62,106 nt of DNA. Origin: Sphingomonas azotifigens NBRC 15497. Lineage in GTDB: Bacteria; Pseudomonadota; Alphaproteobacteria; Sphingomonadales; Sphingomonadaceae. This document shows positions 9,316-18,351 of this stretch, piece by piece. Where the stretch lies: positions 1 through 62,106 of the forward strand of contig NZ_BCTR01000032.1 in the NCBI RefSeq assembly GCF_002091475.1, read 5' to 3'. A program made the position numbers and the translations under genes. The notes under the pieces were generated by a model, which was not told the origin of the DNA, searched no databases, and saw nothing but the letters and a program-made list of their open reading frames with translations. How positions within the stretch are numbered: position 1 is the stretch's first letter; each line of letters opens with the position of its first letter.

Positions 9316-9942
9316 ATGTACCGCCCGCCCGCCTTCCGCGAAGACCGGCCCGATCGCCTGTACGAGGCCATGCGGGCGCATCCGCTTGCCACGCTTGTCA
9401 CCCAGGGCTCTACGGGACTGATGGCCAATCTGGTGCCGTTCACGCTGCAGACGGAGCGTGGTCCCGTCCTGCAGGCGCATCTCGCCCGGGGCAACGAACA
9501 GGTCGCCCAGTTGCGCGAAGGCGCGCCGGTGCTGGTCATCTTTCAGGGCCCCCAGGCCTATGTCAGCCCCGGCTGGTACGCGACCAAGCGCGTGCACGGC
9601 CGGGTCGTCCCCACCTGGAACTACATCGTCGTGCAGGCGCGCGGCACGCCCACCCTGATCGAGGACGCGAACTGGCTGCGGCGCCAGATCAGTACGCTCA
9701 CCGCCGCGCAGGAGCAGGGACGCGCCGAGCCCTGGAGCCTCGACGATGCGCCCGCAGACTTCCTCCAGGGACAGATGAAGGGCATCATCGGCCTCGAAAT
9801 CCCGATCGCGCAGCTCGAGGGCAAGTGGAAGGTCAGCCAGAACCAACCGCTGGAAAACCGTCTCGGCGTTGAGCGCGGGCTGCGCGCCGATGGTCGGGCG
9901 GCCATGGCAGACGCCGTGGCGAAGCACGCGGCCGGCGACTGA
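9316..9942 (+). CDS. FMN-binding split-barrel protein, PaiB family
   Basis: A 208-residue protein matching the PaiB (FMN-binding negative transcriptional regulator) family from start to end. MYRPPAFREDR, HPLATLVTQG, the HLARGNEQ loop, the VFQGPQAYVSPGWY core, VPTWNYIVVQA and MKGIIGLEIPI are characteristic. In Bacillus PaiB affects sporulation and protease genes; in proteobacteria the role is unclear and a flavin-dependent enzyme is equally possible. A run of two ATGs 15 bases apart leaves the start open; I use the one where homology begins. Confidence 0.85.
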   Translation: MYRPPAFREDRPDRLYEAMRAHPLATLVTQGSTGLMANLVPFTLQTERGPVLQAHLARGNEQVAQLREGAPVLVIFQGPQAYVSPGWYATKRVHGRVVPTWNYIVVQARGTPTLIEDANWLRRQISTLTAAQEQGRAEPWSLDDAPADFLQGQMKGIIGLEIPIAQLEGKWKVSQNQPLENRLGVERGLRADGRAAMADAVAKHAAGD

Positions 9943-9954
9943 GCCGGCGCGGCT

Positions 9955-11304
9955 CTACGCCGCCACCGTGCTCGAGAAATTCTCCGCCGCTGAACGCAGC
10001 TGGTTCAGCCGGTCGTCCACCTCGGTCACGTCGTGCTGCAGCGTGTCGATCTCGCTCGTCACGCTCTTGGTGTCCTCGCGGATCGCGCCGATCGTCGCGG
10101 ACATCGAATCGGCTGCCAGCGCGGTTTCGTCGACCGCCGCGGTGATCGCGGTGACGGTCTGCGCCTGGACCTCCATCGCAGTGCGGATGCGGTTGGCGCT
10201 TTCCTGCACTTCGGAGACGGTCGCGCGAATCGAGGCGTTGGTCTCGACCGTCGAACGCGTGGCCGACTGGATCGCGGCGATCTTGGCGGCGATGTCGTCG
10301 GTCGCGCGCGCGGTCTGGCTGGCGAGGCTCTTCACTTCCTGCGCCACTACCGCGAAGCCGCGGCCCGCATCGCCCGCCCGCGCCGCCTCGATCGTCGCGT
10401 TGAGCGCCAGCAAATTGGTCTGCCCGGCGATGTCGCGGATCAGGCCGAGGATCGATTCGATCGACTTGGCGTGATCGGACAGCATTTCGCTCATGCCCAC
10501 GGCATCGCTCGCCTGGCCGCTTGCGCGCGTGGCGATCGCCGCCGCCGCCTCGACTTCGGTGCGCGCATCTTCGATCGCGCGGATCAGCCCCGCCGCGGTC
10601 ATCGCCGCCTCGCGCATCGCCACCGCCGACTGCTCGGCCGCCGCCGCCACTTCGCTGGCCTTGCCGAGCATGCCCCGCGCTGCGCTGGAGGCGCCCTGCG
10701 CCTGCACCCGGATGCGATTGCCGAGCATCGTCGTGCCCTCGATCGATTCGGCGATGCTCGCGCGGAACTGGTCGGACCGTTCGCGCCGCTCGGCATGGAT
10801 CGTCGCCGCATCGCGCGCGCCGAGATGCGCCGCCATCAGATCGACCTCGGCCAGCGCGATGCGCTGCACCGCGTCGCAGAGCCGCGCGAGCCGATCGACG
10901 TCGCCGCCGACCTTGGCACGCAGCACGTCGATCGTCTGCGTATGCGCATAGGCAAATTGGGAGATCAACGCCGACAGGGGAATGCCCATGCGATAGGTGC
11001 CGGCGGCATAGTCGCAGACGAGACGCGACCATTCGGCGCCGAACGGCTGCTCGAACTTGACCCGATCGTAAGTGGCACCCGCCTCGACATGGGCGTCCGC
11101 GCCATATTCCTGCAGCAGCCGCGCGCCGTCCGCGCTCTTCAGCAGTTGCGCCTGGCAGCGCCGTGCGATGTCATGGTGCGAGTCGTCGAGCAAGGCAGCG
11201 ATCTCGGCGCAGGACGCCAGCAGCGTCCCGTCCCAGTCATAGTCCGCGCACCATTGCTGCGGTGATCGGAGGCAGTCGCCCCCCTGCTCCGACATGACCG
11301 TCAT
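9955..11304 (-). CDS. Soluble methyl-accepting chemotaxis transducer with globin-sensor-like N-terminus
   Basis: A 449-residue protein without membrane segments. Residues 1-165 are helical and resemble the protoglobin-type globin-coupled sensor domain in pattern ([13 protein letters not shown]); the site of the haem proximal His in HemAT aligns here with Thr103. Residues 200-445 are an MCP signalling domain, with the hairpin tip [17 protein letters not shown] that contacts CheA/CheW. Residues 209-405 are identical to those of the next gene. It lies 12 bases after that gene, with AGGAGAGGGG before its ATG, so they form an operon. No other chemotaxis gene is in the window. Confidence 0.88.
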   Translation of the reverse strand: MTVMSEQGGDCLRSPQQWCADYDWDGTLLASCAEIAALLDDSHHDIARRCQAQLLKSADGARLLQEYGADAHVEAGATYDRVKFEQPFGAEWSRLVCDYAAGTYRMGIPLSALISQFAYAHTQTIDVLRAKVGGDVDRLARLCDAVQRIALAEVDLMAAHLGARDAATIHAERRERSDQFRASIAESIEGTTMLGNRIRVQAQGASSAARGMLGKASEVAAAAEQSAVAMREAAMTAAGLIRAIEDARTEVEAAAAIATRASGQASDAVGMSEMLSDHAKSIESILGLIRDIAGQTNLLALNATIEAARAGDAGRGFAVVAQEVKSLASQTARATDDIAAKIAAIQSATRSTVETNASIRATVSEVQESANRIRTAMEVQAQTVTAITAAVDETALAADSMSATIGAIREDTKSVTSEIDTLQHDVTEVDDRLNQLRSAAENFSSTVAA

Positions 11305-11316
11305 CGTCCCCTCTCC

Positions 11317-12687
11317 TCAGGCCGCTACCTTGGCGACGAACTCGCCGGCGCTGCCCTTCAATGCACCGAGCTGCTCGTCGAGCGCGGCGAATCCCTGGCC
11401 CACGCGATCGATCTCCGAGGCGACCGTCTCGGTATCGGCGCGGATCGCGTTGATCGTGGCGGACATCGAATCGGCCGCCAGCGCGGTTTCGTCGACCGCC
11501 GCGGTGATCGCGGTGACCGTCTGCGCCTGGACCTCCATCGCGGTGCGGATGCGATTGGCGCTTTCCTGCACTTCGGACACGGTCGCGCGGATCGAGGCGT
11601 TGGTCTCGACCGTCGATCGCGTCGCCGACTGAATCGCGGCGATCTTGGCGGCGATGTCGTCGGTCGCCCGCGCGGTCTGGCTGGCGAGGCTCTTCACTTC
11701 CTGCGCCACCACCGCAAAGCCGCGCCCGGCATCGCCCGCGCGTGCGGCTTCGATCGTCGCGTTCAGCGCCAGCAAATTGGTCTGCCCGGCAATGTCGCGG
11801 ATCAGGCCGAGGATCGACTCGATCGACTTGGCATGGTCGGAAAGCATCTCGCTCATCCCCACCGCGTCGCTCGCCTGGCCGGAGGCGCGGGTGGCGATCG
11901 CCGCCGCCGCCTCGACCTCGGTGCGCGCATCCTCGATCGCGCGGATCAACCCGGCCGCGGTCATCGCCGCCTCGCGCATCGCCACCGCCGACTGTTCGGC
12001 CGCCGCCGCCACTTCGCTCGCCTTGCCGAGCATGCCCCGCGCCGAGGCCGAGGTGTGCACCGCCTGCCCGCGCAGCTCCTCGCCGCCGCGCGAAGCCTGC
12101 TCGACCGTGGCGCCGATCGAGTCGCGGAACTCGCTGGCCAGCCGGTCGCGCGCCACCTGCGCTGCATGGTCGCGGTACATATTGTAGATCTCGACGGTGA
12201 TGTCCGCCTCCAGCGCCGACAGGCGCATCAGCGTATCGACCAGCGCCGGCAGCCGCGGATCGGCCCCGCCCAGCCGCCGCAGCAGCACCTCGAGCGCGGC
12301 GCGGTCGCTCGCGCTGATCATCGACAGCAGCGCCATCGGCGGCACGCCCGCAGCATTGGCAGCGGAGACCGAGCGCTCGATCGATTCGACCCAAGTCTTG
12401 CCGGTGGTGTCGAGGAAGCGGTGCCGCAGGAACACCACGCCCACGTCGATCATCTTGGCGGTATCGGAAGGCGCCCAGTCGCGCTCTTCGGGGAAGCAGC
12501 GCACCCATTGGTGCCAATACGCCGCGGATACCGCTTCGATCTCGGGCTCGAGGATCTCCCAGCACTCCCGACTCGACTGGAGCAGCGAGCCCTCGAAGTC
12601 GAACACGCGCAGCCGCGCGCTGGTGTCGATCCGCGCACTCATCGTGCCGGCAGCGGCAAGTGCCTGGGTGGATACCGAATTCGTCAC
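11317..12687 (-). CDS. Soluble methyl-accepting chemotaxis transducer, paralogue of the next gene
   Basis: A 456-residue cytoplasmic transducer. Its N-terminal 200 residues are only distantly similar to its neighbour's, sharing the same helical layout ([15 protein letters not shown] against [15 protein letters not shown]), and also lack the proximal His (Ala110 at that place). Residues 216-412 form the MCP domain and are identical to the neighbour's, while the DNA differs at scattered synonymous sites. The start is GTG 12687 with GGGGA upstream; ATG 12642 is possible. It is the promoter-proximal gene of the pair and is divergent from sdhC. Confidence 0.88.
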   Translation of the reverse strand: MTNSVSTQALAAAGTMSARIDTSARLRVFDFEGSLLQSSRECWEILEPEIEAVSAAYWHQWVRCFPEERDWAPSDTAKMIDVGVVFLRHRFLDTTGKTWVESIERSVSAANAAGVPPMALLSMISASDRAALEVLLRRLGGADPRLPALVDTLMRLSALEADITVEIYNMYRDHAAQVARDRLASEFRDSIGATVEQASRGGEELRGQAVHTSASARGMLGKASEVAAAAEQSAVAMREAAMTAAGLIRAIEDARTEVEAAAAIATRASGQASDAVGMSEMLSDHAKSIESILGLIRDIAGQTNLLALNATIEAARAGDAGRGFAVVAQEVKSLASQTARATDDIAAKIAAIQSATRSTVETNASIRATVSEVQESANRIRTAMEVQAQTVTAITAAVDETALAADSMSATINAIRADTETVASEIDRVGQGFAALDEQLGALKGSAGEFVAKVAA

Positions 12688-12893
12688 GCCGTCATCCCCG
12701 GTCGGCGGCCACCCTGGGGCCGCATCGAACAGGAGCTATGTGGGCTGACTGGTTAAGAGCCGGTTAGGAGCAGCCTGCCGTTGCCGCTCCGCAACATCTT
12801 GCATCCACCGCCCGGCTGAACCTAAGGGCAATCCGTCTTGCATCCTCGTCTGGCGGGATTAAGGAAGCCCGCGTCGACCGAAAGGATTTATCG

Positions 12894-13316
12894 TTGGCCA
12901 ACGTCCGCAACACGGCACGACCGCTGTCGCCGCATATCGGCATCTATACCTGGGGGCCGCACATGGCGGTCTCGATCATCCACCGCGCTACCGGCTCCGG
13001 CATGGCGACCGTGGGCACCGGGCTGTTCGTCTGGTGGCTGGTCGCGCTCGCCTATGGCCCGGATGCCTATGCGACGTTCCTCGACGTGTTCACGCTGTCG
13101 AACGGCAAGCTCAACATCCTCGGCTATATCGTCGGGATCGGGATGAGCCTGTCCTTCTTCCAGCACATGGCCTCGGGCGTGCGCCACCTGTTCCTGGACG
13201 CCGGCGCGAATTTCGAGCTGCGGAGCAACAAGCGCACCGCGCTGACCACCTTCGCGGTCAGCATCCTCGCCACCGCGATCTTCTGGGTCGTGCTTCTGGA
13301 GAAGGCGCATGGGTAA
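12894..13316 (+). CDS. sdhC: Succinate dehydrogenase cytochrome b556 subunit
   Basis: A 140-residue membrane anchor of complex II. The family signature RPLSPHIGIYTW is at the N-terminus, then SIIHRATGSGM with the quinone-site Ser/Arg, three membrane helices, and the haem-ligand His in HMASGVRHLFLD. It starts at TTG 12894, preceded by AAAGGA. The last bases overlap the ATG of sdhD by eight bases. It heads the operon sdhC-sdhD-sdhA. Confidence 0.95.
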   Translation: MANVRNTARPLSPHIGIYTWGPHMAVSIIHRATGSGMATVGTGLFVWWLVALAYGPDAYATFLDVFTLSNGKLNILGYIVGIGMSLSFFQHMASGVRHLFLDAGANFELRSNKRTALTTFAVSILATAIFWVVLLEKAHG

Positions 13317-13701
13317 CGGAACGCAGCTCGGTCGCGTCCGCGGCCTCGGCTCGGCGCATGAAGGCGCGGGCGAATGGTGGAAGCACAAGGTTTCCGCAGG
13401 TTCCAATCTGCTGCTGGTGCTGTGGCTGATCGTCTCGATCGCCCTGCTGCCCGCCTATGACTATGCGACGATGGTTGCCTGGATCGGCCAGCCGCTGGTC
13501 GCGGTGCCGCTGATCCTGCTGGTGCTGAGCGTCACCTTCCACTTCCGTCACGGCCTGCAGGTCGTGATCGAGGATTATCAGCACAACGAGACGCGCTTCG
13601 TGCTGATCGTCCTGCTCGAATATTTCACGATCACCGTCCGCGTGCTCGCGATCTTCTCGATCCTGAAGATCGCCTTCACCTCCGTTGGAGTGGCTGCCTG
13701 A
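13309..13701 (+). CDS. sdhD: Succinate dehydrogenase hydrophobic membrane anchor
   Basis: A 130-residue three-helix membrane subunit of complex II. It has [13 protein letters not shown] near the N-terminus and the haem/quinone-side motif [14 protein letters not shown] in the second helix region, typical of alphaproteobacterial SdhD. It overlaps sdhC at its start and sdhA by one base at its end, so translation is coupled through the operon. Confidence 0.94.
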   Translation: MGNGTQLGRVRGLGSAHEGAGEWWKHKVSAGSNLLLVLWLIVSIALLPAYDYATMVAWIGQPLVAVPLILLVLSVTFHFRHGLQVVIEDYQHNETRFVLIVLLEYFTITVRVLAIFSILKIAFTSVGVAA

Positions 13702-15503
13702 TGCCCGCCGCCTACAAGATCATCGATCACATCTACGATACCGTCGTCGTCGGCGCGGGCGGCTCGGGCCTCCGCGCGGTGATGGAAGTGGCGCAGTCGG
13801 GCCTCAAGACCGCCTGCATCACCAAGGTGTTCCCGACGCGCAGCCACACGGTCGCGGCGCAGGGCGGCATCGCCGCCAGCCTCGGCAACATGGGTCCGGA
13901 CCACTGGACCTGGCACATGTACGACACCGTCAAGGGCTCCGACTGGCTCGGCGACCAGGACGCGATCGAGTATCTCACCCGCGAGGCCCCGGCCGCGGTG
14001 TACGAGCTCGAGCATGCCGGCATGCCGTTCAGCCGCACCGACGAGGGCAAGATCTACCAGCGCCCGTTCGGCGGCATGATGCAGAACATGGGCGAAGGCC
14101 CGCCCGCACAGCGCACCTGCGCCGCGGCGGACCGTACCGGCCATGCGATGCTGCACACGCTGTACCAGCAGAGCCTGAAGTACGACGCGGACTTCTTCAT
14201 CGAATATTTCGCGCTCGACCTGATCATGGAAAATGGCGAGTGCCGCGGCGTGATCGCGCTGTGCATGGAAGACGGTTCGATCCACCGCTTCCGCAGCCAT
14301 GCGGTGGTGCTGGCGACCGGCGGCTATGGCCGCGTCTACCAGTCGGCCACCTCGGCGCACACCTGCACCGGCGACGGCAACGCGATGGTGCTCCGCGCCG
14401 GCCTGCCGCTGCAGGACATGGAGTTCGTCCAGTTCCACCCGACCGGCATCTACGGCGCTGGCGTGCTGATCACCGAGGGTGCGCGCGGCGAAGGCGGCTA
14501 TCTCACCAACTCCGAGGGTGAGCGCTTCATGGAGCGCTATGCCCCGTCCGCCAAGGATCTCGCCAGCCGCGACGTGGTGTCGCGCTCGATGGCGATGGAG
14601 ATCCGCGAAGGCCGCGGCGTGGGCAAGGAGAAGGACCATATCTACCTTCACCTGAACCATATCGACCCGAAGATCCTGGCCGAGCGCCTGCCCGGCATCA
14701 CCGAGACCGGCAAGGTCTTCGCCGGCGTCGACCTCACCCGCCAGCCGCTGCCGGTGGTCCCGACGGTCCACTATAATATGGGCGGCATCCCGACCAACTA
14801 TCACGGCGAAGTCGTCCATCTGAAGGACGGCGATCCGGATGCGGTGGTCCCCGGCCTGTTCGCGGTCGGCGAAGCGGCCTGCGTGTCGGTCCACGGCGCC
14901 AACCGCCTCGGCTCCAACTCGCTGATCGATCTCGTGGTGTTCGGCCGCGCGACCGGCAAGCGGATCGTCGACATCCTCAAGCCGAACACCCCGCACCACC
15001 CGCTGCCGAAGGATTCGGAAGCGCTGGCGCTGGGCCGCCTCGACCATTTCCGCAACGCGAACGGCGGCACCCGCACATCGCAGCTGCGCGCCGACATGCA
15101 GAAGACGATGCAGCGCCACTGCGCCGTGTTCCGTACCGAGGAGCTGATGGCCGAGGGCGTGGCGCACATGGACCAGGTTTATGCGGGCATGCAGGACGTG
15201 CACGTCAGCGACCGCTCGCTGGTGTGGAACACCGATCTCGTCGAGACGCTGGAGCTGGACAATCTGCTCGGCCAGGCGATGGTGACGATCCGCAGCGCGA
15301 TCAACCGCAAGGAAAGCCGCGGCGCGCACATGCACGAGGACTTCCCCGAGCGCGACGACACGACGTGGATGAAGCACACGATCGCGACGTTCGACGGCTG
15401 GGGCGGCAAGGGCGGCACCACCGCGATCGATTATCGCCCGGTCCACGACTACACGCTCACCGATGCGATCGAGTATATCAAGCCGAAGAAGCGGGTGTAC
15501 TGA
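13701..15503 (+). CDS. sdhA: Succinate dehydrogenase flavoprotein subunit
   Basis: A 600-residue catalytic subunit oxidising succinate to fumarate. The Rossmann FAD site is [14 protein letters not shown] (13-26). The covalent-FAD His is H49 in [11 protein letters not shown]. Substrate residues lie in [11 protein letters not shown] and the catalytic Arg region in [11 protein letters not shown], with the C-terminal capping domain complete. The ATG shares one base with the sdhD stop. No sdhB follows; a hairpin terminator and a REP element come next, so the iron-sulfur subunit must be encoded elsewhere. Confidence 0.97.
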   Translation: MPAAYKIIDHIYDTVVVGAGGSGLRAVMEVAQSGLKTACITKVFPTRSHTVAAQGGIAASLGNMGPDHWTWHMYDTVKGSDWLGDQDAIEYLTREAPAAVYELEHAGMPFSRTDEGKIYQRPFGGMMQNMGEGPPAQRTCAAADRTGHAMLHTLYQQSLKYDADFFIEYFALDLIMENGECRGVIALCMEDGSIHRFRSHAVVLATGGYGRVYQSATSAHTCTGDGNAMVLRAGLPLQDMEFVQFHPTGIYGAGVLITEGARGEGGYLTNSEGERFMERYAPSAKDLASRDVVSRSMAMEIREGRGVGKEKDHIYLHLNHIDPKILAERLPGITETGKVFAGVDLTRQPLPVVPTVHYNMGGIPTNYHGEVVHLKDGDPDAVVPGLFAVGEAACVSVHGANRLGSNSLIDLVVFGRATGKRIVDILKPNTPHHPLPKDSEALALGRLDHFRNANGGTRTSQLRADMQKTMQRHCAVFRTEELMAEGVAHMDQVYAGMQDVHVSDRSLVWNTDLVETLELDNLLGQAMVTIRSAINRKESRGAHMHEDFPERDDTTWMKHTIATFDGWGGKGGTTAIDYRPVHDYTLTDAIEYIKPKKRVY

Positions 15504-15529
15504 TCCGCGCAGCGGATGGGTTTTAGAAG

Positions 15530-15558
15530 AGGCCGGGGCGGCGACGCTCCGGCCTTTT
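15530..15558 (+). terminator. Rho-independent terminator of sdhCDA
   Basis: A seven-base-pair stem AGGCCGG / CCGGCCT (15530-15536 with 15549-15555), which can be extended by two pairs, is followed by TTTT. It lies 26 bases after the sdhA stop and closes the sdhCDA transcript. Confidence 0.75.
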
Positions 15559-15590
15559 CGTTTGCTCGAAGGCGCGGTCATCCCCCAGCC

Positions 15591-15684
15591 GTCATCCCGA
15601 CGAAAGTCGGGATCCATTGGGGCCTCCGTTCCGGCTCCTGCTGAAAGCTAGGAGCGTCTGGATCCCGGCTTTCGCCGGGATGAC
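15591..15684. repeat. REP-like palindromic element, copy 2
   Basis: A 94-base element with terminal inverted repeats (GTCATCCCGACGAAAGTCGG at the left, CCCGGCTTTCGCCGGGATGAC at the right). The left stem carries a G-to-A change matched by C-to-T on the other arm, so pairing is kept. It lies between sdhA and ruvC, whose 3' ends face each other. Confidence 0.85.
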
Positions 15685-15703
15685 GACAATTGCGAAATGG
15701 CCG

Positions 15704-16195
15704 CTACCGCAGCACCCCGAACCGCGCACTCGCCAGATGGTGCGCATGGCAAATCGCCACCGCGAGCGCGTCGGCCGCGTCCGCCCCGACGATCTTCACC
15801 CCCGGCAGCAGCCGCGAGACCATCGCATGGACCTGCTCCTTGTCGGCATTGCCGACGCCGACGACGGACTTCTTGACCGTGCTCGGCTTATATTCCCCGA
15901 CATCGATCCCCACCCGCGCCGCGGCGCACAGCACCACCCCGCGCGCCTGGCCGAGCTTGAGCGTCGACTGCGCATTGGAATTGACGAACACTTCCTCGAC
16001 CGCCGCCGCCTCGGGCGCGTGATCGGCGATCAGCGCGGCGAGCATGGCATCGAGATGGGCGAGCCGGCGGGGGAGCGTGGCCTTGGTGTCGGTGACGAGC
16101 TTGCCGTGGCCGAGATGGCTGAGCCGATTCCCCTCGGCGCGAAGGAGGCCCCAGCCGGTGGTGCCAAGGCCGGGATCGAGGCCGAGGATGATCAC
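15704..16195 (-). CDS. ruvC: Holliday junction resolvase RuvC
   Basis: A 163-residue RNase H-fold endonuclease that cuts four-way junctions in homologous recombination. The first catalytic Asp is in [16 protein letters not shown] (D7), Glu is in [14 protein letters not shown], and the C-terminal acidic pair is in [15 protein letters not shown]. The start is a GTG at 16195 that overlaps the stop of the DUF559 gene upstream. ruvA and ruvB are not in this window; YebC, often beside ruvC, lies two genes upstream. Confidence 0.96.
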   Translation of the reverse strand: MIILGLDPGLGTTGWGLLRAEGNRLSHLGHGKLVTDTKATLPRRLAHLDAMLAALIADHAPEAAAVEEVFVNSNAQSTLKLGQARGVVLCAAARVGIDVGEYKPSTVKKSVVGVGNADKEQVHAMVSRLLPGVKIVGADAADALAVAICHAHHLASARFGVLR

Positions 16196-16593
16196 GAGCC
16201 TAGCCCCTCCCCTTCAGGGGAGGGGTTGGGGTGGGGCATGACGGACCAGCGATCCGGACGGGCTTCGAGTGCCTCGACGATCGCCGCGAGCACGCCGTCG
16301 AGATTGTCGAACACGTCGTGATTGGAGAAATGCAGGGCAAGGAATCCTTGGCTGAGGAGGTACGCATCCCGGCGCTCATCATAAGCGGGATCATGCGTGT
16401 CGCCGTCGACTTCGATCACCAGCCCTTTGGCGGGACAGAAGAAATCGCAAATGTACGGGAAGATCACCTGCTGGCGACGAAATTTGTGGCCTAGCTGGGT
16501 GTTGGAGAGGTTGCGCCAAAGGCGCTTCTCCAACTCCGTCGGGTTCCGCCGCATTTCGCGTGCTCGCGCCAGTAGCTCGGCTTCGGTGACCAT
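16192..16593 (-). CDS. DUF559 / Vsr-like endonuclease-fold protein
   Basis: A 133-residue protein. The N-terminal [13 protein letters not shown] and the restriction-endonuclease-like core [23 protein letters not shown] with a following HD pair are typical of DUF559 (very-short-patch-repair-like). The true nuclease activity and target are unknown. The last residues, [14 protein letters not shown], are translated from a dispersed G/C-box repeat (16199-16238), so the repeat has become the C-terminus. It overlaps ruvC by four bases. Confidence 0.85.
   Translation of the reverse strand: MVTEAELLARAREMRRNPTELEKRLWRNLSNTQLGHKFRRQQVIFPYICDFFCPAKGLVIEVDGDTHDPAYDERRDAYLLSQGFLALHFSNHDVFDNLDGVLAAIVEALEARPDRWSVMPHPNPSPEGEGLGS
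16199..16238. repeat. G/C-box palindromic repeat within the 3' end of the DUF559 gene
   Basis: The sequence AGCCCCTCCCCTTCAGGGGAGGGG plus a TTGGGGTGGGG flank is a perfect hairpin with related copies at 16651 (inverted), 30634 and 31311. It codes for the last dozen residues of the minus-strand DUF559 protein. Confidence 0.8.
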
Positions 16594-16650
16594 CCCTGCC
16601 CTCCCTTAGAGACCGGATGCACCACAAGCGGCGCGCCTGGCTACTCTGCC

Positions 16651-16691
16651 AGCCCCCACCCCAACCCCTCCCCTGAAGGGGAGGGGCTTAG
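16651..16691. repeat. G/C-box palindromic repeat
   Basis: CCCCACCCCAACCCCTCCCC-tgaa-GGGGAGGGGCTTAG lies between the DUF559 gene and yebC. It is the inverse orientation of the copy at 16199, so the DUF559 gene is bracketed by two inverted copies about 450 bases apart. Confidence 0.8.
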
Positions 16692-16699
16692 GTTTGAGA

Positions 16700-17443
16700 T
16701 CAACCCAGCTTCTCCATCACGTCGTCGGGGATCTCGTAATTCCCCCACACCGTCTGGACGTCGTCGTCGTCATCCAGCGCATCGATCAGCTTGAACAGCG
16801 TCGCCGCGTCGTCCGCGCCCACCGTCACGATGGTCTGCGGCCGCCAGGCGAGCTTGGCGCCCTCGGACTCGCCGAGCACCGGCTCCAGCGCCTTGGCGAC
16901 TTCGTGCAGGTCGCCCTGCGCGGTCCAGATCTCGTGGCCGTCCTCGCTGCTGGTCACGTCCTCGGCACCCGCTTCCAGCGCTGCCTCGAACACCTTCTCG
17001 GCGTCGCCGGCGCTCGCCGGATAGGAGATCAGGCCCAGGCGATCGAAGCCATGGCTCACCGAACCTGCCGTGCCCAGGTTGCCGCCGTTCTTCGACACCG
17101 CGGTGCGCACGTTGGTCGCGGTGCGGTTGCGGTTGTCGGTCAGCGCTTCGATGATCAGCGAGACCCCCGCCGGGCCGAAGCCCTCGTAGCGGATCTCTTC
17201 GTAATTATCGCCTTCGCCCTTGCTCGCCTTGTCGATCGCGCGCTGGATATTGTCCTTGGGCATCGACTGCGCCTTGGCGGCGTTGATCGCGGCGCGCAGG
17301 CGCGGGTTCATGTCCGGGTCTGCCAGACCCATCTTTGCCGCCACGGTGATTTCGCGGCTGAGCTTGGAGAACATCGCCGAGCGCTTCTTATCCTGCGCGC
17401 CCTTGCGGTGCATGATGTTCTTGAATTTGGAATGGCCTGCCAT
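16700..17443 (-). CDS. YebC/PmpR-family protein
   Basis: A 247-residue YebC-family protein with the diagnostic N-terminus [21 protein letters not shown], then [21 protein letters not shown] and the [19 protein letters not shown] motif. Family members have been described as DNA-binding regulators and, for the TACO1-like branch, as ribosome-associated factors that help translate proline-rich stretches; the sequence does not tell these apart. It is a single gene on the minus strand. Confidence 0.94.
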   Translation of the reverse strand: MAGHSKFKNIMHRKGAQDKKRSAMFSKLSREITVAAKMGLADPDMNPRLRAAINAAKAQSMPKDNIQRAIDKASKGEGDNYEEIRYEGFGPAGVSLIIEALTDNRNRTATNVRTAVSKNGGNLGTAGSVSHGFDRLGLISYPASAGDAEKVFEAALEAGAEDVTSSEDGHEIWTAQGDLHEVAKALEPVLGESEGAKLAWRPQTIVTVGADDAATLFKLIDALDDDDDVQTVWGNYEIPDDVMEKLG

Positions 17444-17527
17444 GGTGAACCCGAACTGCCTGCGGTTTTGAAGGGTGGAAAGCGCTCGCCTTAGCGCGGA
17501 AGCCCGGCGAGCGCCATCGCGGCGGAC

Positions 17528-17764
17528 TTAGATGCCCAGCGCCTGCTTGTAGGTTTCGAGCAGCATCTCGGCCTCTTCGCGATGATGCTTTTCCATCTTC
17601 CGCAGGCGGACGATGGTGCGCATCGTCTTGACGTCGAAGCCGGTCGACTTGGCTTCGGCATAGACGTCCTTGATGTCGTCGGCGATGCCCTTCTTCTCCT
17701 CTTCGAGACGCTCGACTCGCTCGATCAGGAGGCGGAGCTGCTCGGCGGAAATATTGTCGGACAT
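17528..17764 (-). CDS. GapR-like nucleoid-associated protein (DUF2312)
   Basis: A 78-residue coiled-coil protein ([22 protein letters not shown], then [15 protein letters not shown]) that matches DUF2312/UPF0335 over its full length. In Caulobacter the family member GapR clamps overtwisted DNA ahead of replication and transcription. The same role here is inferred from family membership. It is monocistronic. Confidence 0.9.
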   Translation of the reverse strand: MSDNISAEQLRLLIERVERLEEEKKGIADDIKDVYAEAKSTGFDVKTMRTIVRLRKMEKHHREEAEMLLETYKQALGI

Positions 17765-17904
17765 GGGTGTTTGGCTCCTGAAGCGTGATGCCGGGCGGCA
17801 CAGGCGCCGCGAATCACATCTCGGGTGGCCCAGCCGTTCGGAAAGGAATGGATGAAAGCGCGCGCTTAAAGAAGCACGCGCCCCCGCTCAAGCCCTGCGA
17901 AGCG

Positions 17905-18279
17905 TTAACGGCCCGGCTCGGTCATCGCCGGTGGATCGCTGGCCGGGAAGCTCTCGTCCAGCGCCTCGTCGAGCGCGTCATCGCGACCCTCGTTCTTCTT
18001 CAGGCTCTCTTCCATCCGCGCCAGCTGCTCGGGCGTCGCCTCGCTCTGGTACTTCGCCTTCCACTCGGATTGCTCCATGCCGTAGACGATTCGGCGGGCA
18101 TCGCCCTTGGCGATGCTCGGGTCGGCCTCGTGGATCCAGTCGCCCAGGCAGTTCCGGCAAAAGCCCGAAAGCCCCATCAGATCAATGTTCTGGGCATCGT
18201 GGCGGTGGCGCAGATGGCGCACCAGCCGGCGGAACGCCTTCGCCGCCGTCGCGTCGTCCAAACGATCTAGTTCATCCAT
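17905..18279 (-). CDS. DUF1244-domain protein
   Basis: A 124-residue protein with the DUF1244 signature IDLMGLSGFCRNCLGDW (CxxC and surrounding residues) after an N-terminal FRRLVRHLRHRHDAQN. The C-terminal 40 residues are acidic and end in ALDESFPASDPPAM, a tail seen on several small alphaproteobacterial proteins. The function is unknown; the paired cysteines suggest metal or redox involvement. It is divergent from pyruvate kinase. Confidence 0.85.
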   Translation of the reverse strand: MDELDRLDDATAAKAFRRLVRHLRHRHDAQNIDLMGLSGFCRNCLGDWIHEADPSIAKGDARRIVYGMEQSEWKAKYQSEATPEQLARMEESLKKNEGRDDALDEALDESFPASDPPAMTEPGR

Positions 18280-18351
18280 TCGCCACCTCCGGAGTTGATG
18301 TTAACGCATTTGGGGCTAGAGGCGGGCACGCACAAGCCGAGGAAGACAACG

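Noticed and set aside
13578..15617. A 679-residue open frame antisense to sdhA
   Set aside because: The same antisense effect. The sense strand encodes a complete SdhA with all catalytic residues.
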